Shown one piece after another: positions 57,520-64,000 of a DNA stretch of 64,000 nt (positions are counted from its first letter, which is position 1; each line of letters starts with the position of its first letter). The DNA is from Trichaptum fuscoviolaceum (lineage: Eukaryota; Basidiomycota; Agaricomycetes; Hymenochaetales; Trichaptaceae): assembly GCA_910574455.1 (NCBI GenBank), contig CAJSYZ010000007.1, positions 1,798,001 to 1,862,000 of the forward strand. Reading direction: 5' to 3'. The position numbers and the translations under genes were made by a program. The notes under the pieces are model-generated. The model ran no database searches. It saw only the letters and a list, made by a program, of their open reading frames with translations, and was not told where the DNA came from.

Positions 57520-58330
57520 TTAGCAGCAACAGTCCTCGACGGTTTCGCATGGGCAGCCTATATGATGATGGTTGTGAGTAAGTTGTACGTATATTCGGCG
57601 ATGAGGTGAAAGCCGTTACTCACAAATTATACCAGCGCAGCATTCGCAGCAGCCCTATTCCCCAGACATCGGAGATAAGATACATGCGGTCAGAACACGT
57701 TCCTAACGCGCAGCTAATATTTCGCCAGACGATTAAAACATACCTTGCAAGCCTCTACATAATTCAACTTAGTGTAAGAAAATGGTGTAAGCGATAAATA
57801 CATAAGACGTACCGAAGCAAATAAAGCATTCAATCAGCGACAAGAAGCAGTCCTAGAAATCGTGGTATTGCACGTTAGCGATCATAACGAAGTCCGACTC
57901 TCCCACACAGCACTCGGAGATAATGACGAAGGGGGGTTCCGAGGGTAACTTGCGAACTGAACGGGAGCTATTTTGGGGCGCAATGCGGCTCCATGCAGGT
58001 TATTGCTAGACGGTGAAGCTGGTGGACTGCGGAGTGATGACCGAACCGGGAGAACCGAAGATGCTGTGTCGCATGGTGTTGGGAAGGAGATGGGTAGCTT
58101 ACCTTGGATGCCCCACCACCGCGAATGCGCATAGCCTTGTGCTCAGTGTGTTGGCACTTGCCTGCGGGAGCAGACGTCGGAACTAACACATAAAAAAATC
58201 AGAGAATAGTTCGAATAGTTCGAAAGCTTTGAGTAGATAAAGATTTCTGCTCACCCATTTGAATAGAACCTGTGGGCTGCTCTGCGACGGCAGCGCGAGC
58301 AGGCTTTTGAATTTGCATCGAGGAGTTCAT
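57520..58330 (-). CDS. Small cysteine-rich CYSTM-like protein (91 residues)
   Basis: Six short exons on the minus strand: 58330-58255, 58182-58103, 57852-57813, 57754-57744 (11 nt), 57654-57624 and 57557-57520. The introns are clean and the frame is open for 91 residues. The N-terminal half is low-complexity and polar. RIRGGGASKD precedes a short hydrophobic Cys-rich C-terminus (CFLSLIECFICF, GCCECCAG, CCPCETVEDCCC). This pattern of a polar N-terminus and a C-terminal Cys-rich membrane-associated module resembles CYSTM-type stress-related tail proteins of fungi. The precise function is unknown. It is too small and too divided to appear as one reading frame. Confidence 0.75.
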
Positions 58331-60056
58331 GCTTTCGTTCTGACAATCAACCAATGTAAATTAGTCGTCTGCGCCTCCACTTTATACAGAAGCATCTCAA
58401 CTCACGATTTACTTATCAGAAGTGTCTGAGCGATGTTAGACGGCGTCAAGAGAGAGAAAAGGGGAGGAAGAGGGTTACGAAATGACACACAGCTGCGCAC
58501 CCTATATACATGCTCCGGGCTATAAATAACTAAGTACTGCCAGTTCGTGTTAGTACCTGAATGACGTTTGAAATGGAGCGGCCCAGCGTCTCCTATCTTC
58601 GTCTTGAATGAACACACCAGATAAGACAGATAAACGTGCAATATGTAGTGTATTGACTGTAAAGAGAGTACGAGGCGTAACAGTGCGGGGCGGGGAAAGA
58701 ATAATAATGCGTACAGAGAGATATCGGACGAAAATCTGTAGTTACACTGTATACGAATACCGACGACGTCTTCGTCTTGCACAGGCTCGGAACATACGCC
58801 AACACTGCGACCCACGACGTCGATCCTTATAGATTCTCAAAAGAACGAGCCAAGAACTAAATAACCTATTAGGCTTGCCCCTGGCTGTGCTCCAAGAATA
58901 CCAAGAGCTCCGTGAGCTGGCGTCTACGTACCTGTACGGATGGCGCAATGTCATGGAAATTTTAGCAAACTGGCAGGAAGCACCCCTTTAGCACATAGTA
59001 TATATTGCTGTTGCAGTACTCCGACCTTACGTAGGCGGTTCACCCAGATTGACAAGCTCAATCGCCTTGATGCGCTTCAAGGTACAAAATGTCATGTAAG
59101 TTGTAAAGACAAGTCCATTAGCTTGTATCTCATACCAGAGTGGAGTTGCGATTCTGAAGCAAAATCATCGACGTTTTGAGCATGGACCGTACGGTACTCT
59201 CCAGGGTCCTAGGTGGATTGCAATTCCTGATATGATCTTTTGGGAACGACGGGTTCCGATATATGAGATGAATCTAAAGTATAACTGTCTGATGTTAGTT
59301 TGGAAGGATATATGCATGCCTAACCGGAAAGAGTTCCGAGGTTGCCTGTCTGATAAGAAACAATTTGATTTCTGACCTGAAGAAGAAAGATTGGAGGTGT
59401 TTCAGACTGAAGTCCAGTCCTTCCGGACCATATCGTAAATTATGGTAGACGTTTCAAGAGATGGTATTCTCGAGGTTTTCTCCGATTCCGTATCGTATTG
59501 TGAGCCTGCAACTTTGCAATTCGATAATGCAATCAACATATTGAAAGATTGGCTAGAAAGCAGATTCGCCAGAGGTCATCACCCAGACAAGCCTTCCGAT
59601 ATGGCTATTACTCGTAGGCCAGCAAATCCTCCAATCAGATGTGCAGTCGCTTCGTTTTTCCTTCACGGCTAGAAGCTTGAAACCTGAGGCGTAGAGATGT
59701 TGGAGACTGTGCTATCATGCAACCGACTGCTGCACATATTGGTAGAGGTACTTTTGCACTCGTGAGCTGCAGCTTGACTCGAAATATAGCGTATCGCGGC
59801 AGAGTTTTGAGGAGTTCGAGTCGATGAGCTCTGTGTTCAGGCGACGAGAAGGAACAGAGGGTAAGTGATGGTTGATTTCCAAGTGGCGCTCACGCAGCAG
59901 CGAAGAACGACTTCAAGTTTTGCGTACCGTCGTCCGTTGTTAGACATATTATCCCACGAGTACAAATTCTGCCATCTTACTCTTTTGCAAGCCTCTACGA
60001 CGTCGGGCACAACGACATTCTCTCATACGTCCTCGACGCTCTAAAACACGTCCATC
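58331..60056. other. Upstream region without a confident gene
   Basis: Divergent promoter space of the Cys-rich gene and eIF3e. A plus-strand open frame at 59442-59672 (76 residues) has no recognised domain and no joined exons. Confidence 0.45.
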
Positions 60057-61635
60057 ATGGCGGAATACGACCTCACAAAGACGATAATACCATACCTCGA
60101 TAGACATCTTGCATTCCCCTTACTTGCTCACCTTGCGGAGACCGCTCTGTTCCCAGTTGATCAGGTTAGGGCTGCACAGTATGAACTTGCGAAGGGCACG
60201 AACATGGTAGACTACTCAGTTAGTCTGTTTGAGCAACTGCACCCCGGAGAGGATATTCCGGATGGTAATTGACTCCAATCTCATTTTATGTGCACACACT
60301 AATCTTTGCCAAAGATTTCGCGAGTAAGAGAGAAAATGCTGTGTCGACGAATGAGCGGCTACAACAAGAGGCACAAGCTGTTCTCGATGTGATCGAAAAC
60401 CCGGAGGTTGCGCAGTCATTGCGGCAGGACAAGAACCAGAACTTGCAATATTTGAAGGATCACTACAATGTGCGTGGCTTGCCTCTTAGATATTGAGACG
60501 GTACTCACATTCACTACAGCTTACTCTCGAGCAAATTTCTGCTCTATATCACTTTGGTCAATTCCAATATTCTTACGGGAACTACAGCGGCGCTGCCGAC
60601 TATCTATACCATTTCCGAGTACTCTCCACGGACAACGACCTGAATCTTTCCGCCAACTGGGGTAAGCTTGCCTCGGACATCCTGACGGGAAAATGGGAGG
60701 TCGCTCTCGAGGAACTCAACACGCTACGGGAAATTATCGACTCGCGCTCGACTAGCTCAGCGTTAACCACGCCCGCTGAAACGGCTGCGCGTACGCAGCT
60801 ACAGGCACGGACGTGGCTCCTCCACTGGTCGCTATTTGTGTACTTCAATCACGACCAAGGCCGTACCCTCCTCCTCGAAACGTTCCTCGGTCCTATGTAC
60901 CTCAACACGATCCAGACTTCGTGCCCCTGGATCCTGCGCTACCTTGCAACTGCGGCGGTGCTCTCGCGGAAAGCATCGGGCACGACGTCAACTCGCGTTC
61001 GACATGCGATGAAGGAGATTGTGCGGGTGGTCCAGACGGAGGAGTACCAGTACAACGACCCGGTCACAAATTTCTTGAAGGAGTTGTATTTGGAGTTTGA
61101 CTTCGAGGCGGCTCAACGGGAGTTGACGACTGCGGTGCAAGTGGTCGAGAATGATTTCTTCCTCGGTGACTTCAAGGATGATTTCCTCGATAATGCTCGC
61201 TACCTTATTAGTGAGGCTTACTGCCGAATTCACCATAAGATCGATATTGCGTGAGTCAAGGATCTGCAATACCCATGAGATTAGATATCCAATCGTCTTA
61301 CTTTTTTCCAGCGATCTATCTGAGCGTTTGAATCTTTCGCAAGATGAGGGCGAGAAGTGGATTGTCAACCTTATTCGCGAAACACGTATGGGCGCAGACG
61401 CCAAAATCGATCTCGAAAAGGTATGTTCGTTCTCAGCATGCTATAAAGTACGGCGTCTCATCAAAACCCAAAGAATGTCATCGAGATCAATCGGCCACCA
61501 TTACCAGTCTACCAATCCGTCATTGAAAAGACGCGCGGTCTGGCTTTCCGTACTCAAGCCATCGGTGCTGCTATGGAGAAGCAGCCTGCTCCCCCGGCTG
61601 AGGCGGCTCCTGTCATTGTTGAGGGTGCACGGTGA
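60057..61635 (+). CDS. INT6: Translation initiation factor eIF3 subunit e (INT6)
   Basis: Five exons: 60057-60264, 60315-60469, 60520-61250, 61312-61420, 61474-61635, giving 454 residues (human EIF3E is 445). The N-terminal part begins [20 protein letters not shown], the conserved eIF3e start. The middle shows helical repeats ([18 protein letters not shown]), and a C-terminal PCI domain follows ([20 protein letters not shown], then SERLNL). eIF3e is part of the eIF3 complex that loads mRNA on the 40S ribosome; in fission yeast Int6 is non-essential. The gene is intact, with a short Ala/Pro tail, and is convergent with D-lactate dehydrogenase (182 bp between stops). Confidence 0.95.
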
Positions 61636-61816
61636 TGTAGATTCATGACCATCACAGAGTTTAGATAGGGAGGGAGGTGCTTAAAAGGGAACAGAGGTGT
61701 TGCTCCCATCACTCATCCATTTCTCATCCGCTTGCATTATCAGTAATTACTGCAGCACTACGCTTTGTGACACATATATAATGTTCTGTAGCCTTTACAC
61801 TGATCTGATGCTTACT

Positions 61817-64000
61817 CTATCTCTCGCGCTCTATAGCATGTGTTGCGTGTGGACGAGGCACCTCCGTCGGCTTGTCAGGGTAAAGCTTTATAGCACAGTG
61901 AGTGATATGTATATGAAATCTGAAACAAGGAGCGTACCTTTCCGGGATTGAAGAGATTCAATGGGTCAAGTGTACGCTTGATCGTCTTCATCAGCTCCAC
62001 TGTACCCTCGCCTAATTCCTCATACAAGTATTCCTTTTTGCCTATCCCCACTCCATGTTCGCCGGTACCTGTGAATAGTTGGGAAACTATCACCTTCCTA
62101 CCAATTTAGCATAAACGATGCGACGTACATGTGCCATCAAGAGCTATAGCGCGCTCAACCATTCGGTGTACTGCATCGCGGATAGCGCCTAGCTCGCTTT
62201 CGTCTCGAAAGAGGAGAAGGGCGTGGAAGTTTCCTTTGCTTTGGTGAATCACAGTGAAAATTCATAATGCAAGGAGAGGGACACTTACCATCACCGACAT
62301 GGCCGACAATCGTAGAAACCAACCCGGCCTCCTTCAAGTCTCTCTTTGTTTCATATACAAGATCTGGAAGTCTCGATGCTGGAACACTTTATTATCTCAG
62401 TTAGTCCTGTGCTGTGGGGAAGCAACCGAACAAACGCTCACCAAACATCTGTACTCCACCCTCTACTCCCTTCAAGCAGTGCTAGGCCCGAATACAAGGC
62501 ATTCTTGCGATCTGCCCACAAATCTGCTGCTTCCTTGTCGTCCTTTGCAAGTGTGAACCCTGACCCGCCGTATTTCTCCACAACCTTCTTTACGACCCGG
62601 GCTGTTTCCTTAAGAGCCTCTTTTGAGTGGCCCTGAAACTTGAAAAACAGAGAGTCCTTCTCGGGCCATTTACGCTGCGACATTCCGAAGAGGTTCGTGG
62701 AGCGCATGAAATCATCGTCACATAATTCTACGCATTCTGGAACGGGAGGATTAGACTTCAGAATAGGTTACTGATGTAGTACTGGAAAACTTACGAATTC
62801 CGACTCCTTGTTCCATGACCTCCCGGACTGCCTCTGTTGCGTTACGAACGTTCGGGAACTGAACAACCGCTACTGTAGTTGGAAGCAAGGGGGTTAGCCT
62901 TAGTGTAGCTAGAAAAATACGTTTTAGCTCATTTGATACTCTTTCGAGGAAAGATTTTACCTTCTGTTACAATACCAAGGGTACCCTCAGCACCAATGAA
63001 AAGCTTCGTCGTGTCAAAGCCTGCAGAAGACTTGCGTGCGCGTCTACGGGTCTTGATGACTTCCCCTGATGGAAGGACAACTGTCTGTAAAAAATGTGTT
63101 AGATTTATAATGGTGCTTAGAACATTGAGGGCAAAATCTACAAGGTTGAGAAACCATTCTGCTTTTGCGGTACCGTATCGTACAGCATTCGCTGATTTAC
63201 TATTAGTAAACGATGTCGCAAAGATGCTACATGTATACTTACTGCCTGAGCAGCCTGTGCTAATCATGCCTCCTATGGTTGCCCCTGGCGCTGGGTCTAG
63301 CTTGCATTGCAAAGCTCAATCGCGCTGTACTTTCGCAAAAGCTATGTAGGTGCTCTTACAGGAAAGAAAAGCGGTACCCCTGTATTTCATTTAGTGAAAC
63401 GCCGTCTTCAATAGTTAATTTAATGGAATTATTGACCTTTCTCTTTGAGTTGGTCATTTATGTCTCGCCAACGCGCGCCGGGTTGGCAGATCAGATCCAT
63501 ATCTGCAGCTACAGCATCCAAGTCACCATGATTATCATACAAGAACACTCACGTTTGCTTACCATTGATCTCCAAGATGCGATCCATTCGTGACATATCA
63601 ACACATATCCCGCCATTTGCATGGCCACGAGTATGACCCTCTAAGCTAGTTCCTCCGGAGTAGGGAATGATAGGCATCCTGTACTTGACGGCTATCTTCA
63701 CAATATTGACGACATCTTCGGTTGATAGAGGATATACAACAACGCTATGGAGTGCGCCTGTTGGAATATATGAGAAACTATGGTGAATCATGCATAAATG
63801 CATTGGTTTATCCCTCACCTGGATGGTAGTCATTCAAAGAAAATCCATGATCATGCAAGTCGGCGCCGTCAGTCGATACTCTTCCTTCTGGAAAGACAGA
63901 ATGAAGGTCTTGGATGGCTGTTTGGAAGTCCCGTGCAGAACCATACTTAGGCTCTTCTGAGAATGTTGGGAATAATTGGTCTTTTAAGAAGTAGAAGCCA
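61817..64000 (-). CDS. DLD1: D-lactate dehydrogenase (cytochrome), 5' end beyond the window
   Basis: A multi-exon minus-strand gene. Exons seen: 63819 to past 64000, 63563-63757, 63437-63508, 63360 to about 63396, 63243-63300, 63142-63191, 62961-63084, 62795-62908, 62442-62736, 62289-62386, 62129-62233, 61938-62068, 61817-61885. The FAD-binding domain (FAD_binding_4) shows [49 protein letters not shown] and [13 protein letters not shown]. The FAD-oxidase C-terminal domain shows [13 protein letters not shown] and [12 protein letters not shown], ending in [11 protein letters not shown]. The enzyme oxidises D-lactate to pyruvate and passes electrons to cytochrome c in mitochondria. No break is visible. 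The mitochondrial targeting sequence lies off the right edge. Confidence 0.93.

Overview
The window is nuclear DNA from a basidiomycete, most likely a mushroom-forming agaricomycete. The genes have many exons and short introns (mostly about 50-65 bp, GT..AG), and several families present are typical of that group: a Plavaka-type transposase, a DUF6589 protein, F-box proteins and a small Cys-rich tail protein. All exon models below were joined by eye.

Layout. (1) 1-880: end of an uncharacterised gene. (2) 897-6005: a 5.1-kb element with 784-bp near-identical terminal inverted repeats and a TA target duplication; its interior holds an old LTR relic, a 10-bp repeat array and two TATA boxes, but no gene. 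(3) about 6.9-18.5 kb: a transposon-rich block with a coiled-coil gene cut by a solo LTR, a Plavaka transposase gene, a 486-bp MITE-like element, and a 659-residue passenger gene containing a (Gly-Lys) repeat. (4) 18.8-22.4 kb: decayed sequence, including a nucleoporin-like remnant. (5) 22,414-29,132: a chromodomain Ty3/gypsy retrotransposon (element 1) with both LTRs and a pol broken by four frameshifts. It abuts 29,133-31,324, the LTR-gag end of a second, related retrotransposon (element 2). (6) 33.0-35.0 kb: a group III hybrid histidine kinase pseudogene. (7) 35.7-39.4 kb: the 3' part of a RecQ-like helicase gene, convergent with an intact DUF6589 gene. (8) 39.5-43.4 kb: decayed genes and small repeats. 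(9) 43.6-64.0 kb: a more normal gene-bearing arm with a Pex24/DysF-domain peroxin, a type I phosphodiesterase (NPP), an F-box protein, a TAP-like serine peptidase homologue, an alpha/beta hydrolase, a 91-residue Cys-rich protein, eIF3e, and cytochrome-type D-lactate dehydrogenase (running off the right edge).

The most interesting signals are in the retrotransposons and in gene structure. In both gypsy elements an 11-nt primer-binding site just inside the 5' LTR is perfectly complementary to an 11-nt segment inside that same LTR. The one base that differs between the elements is compensated on the other side of the pairing. This is the signature of Tf1/sushi-type self-primed reverse transcription. 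Both gag genes also end on a -1 slippery heptamer. In the gene-bearing arm, the catalytic nucleophile of three unrelated hydrolases lies in, or is split by, a microexon of 11-24 nt.

The genes are mostly unrelated housekeeping or accessory genes; I see no metabolic cluster. Between about 6 and 43 kb the sequence is shaped mainly by transposable elements.
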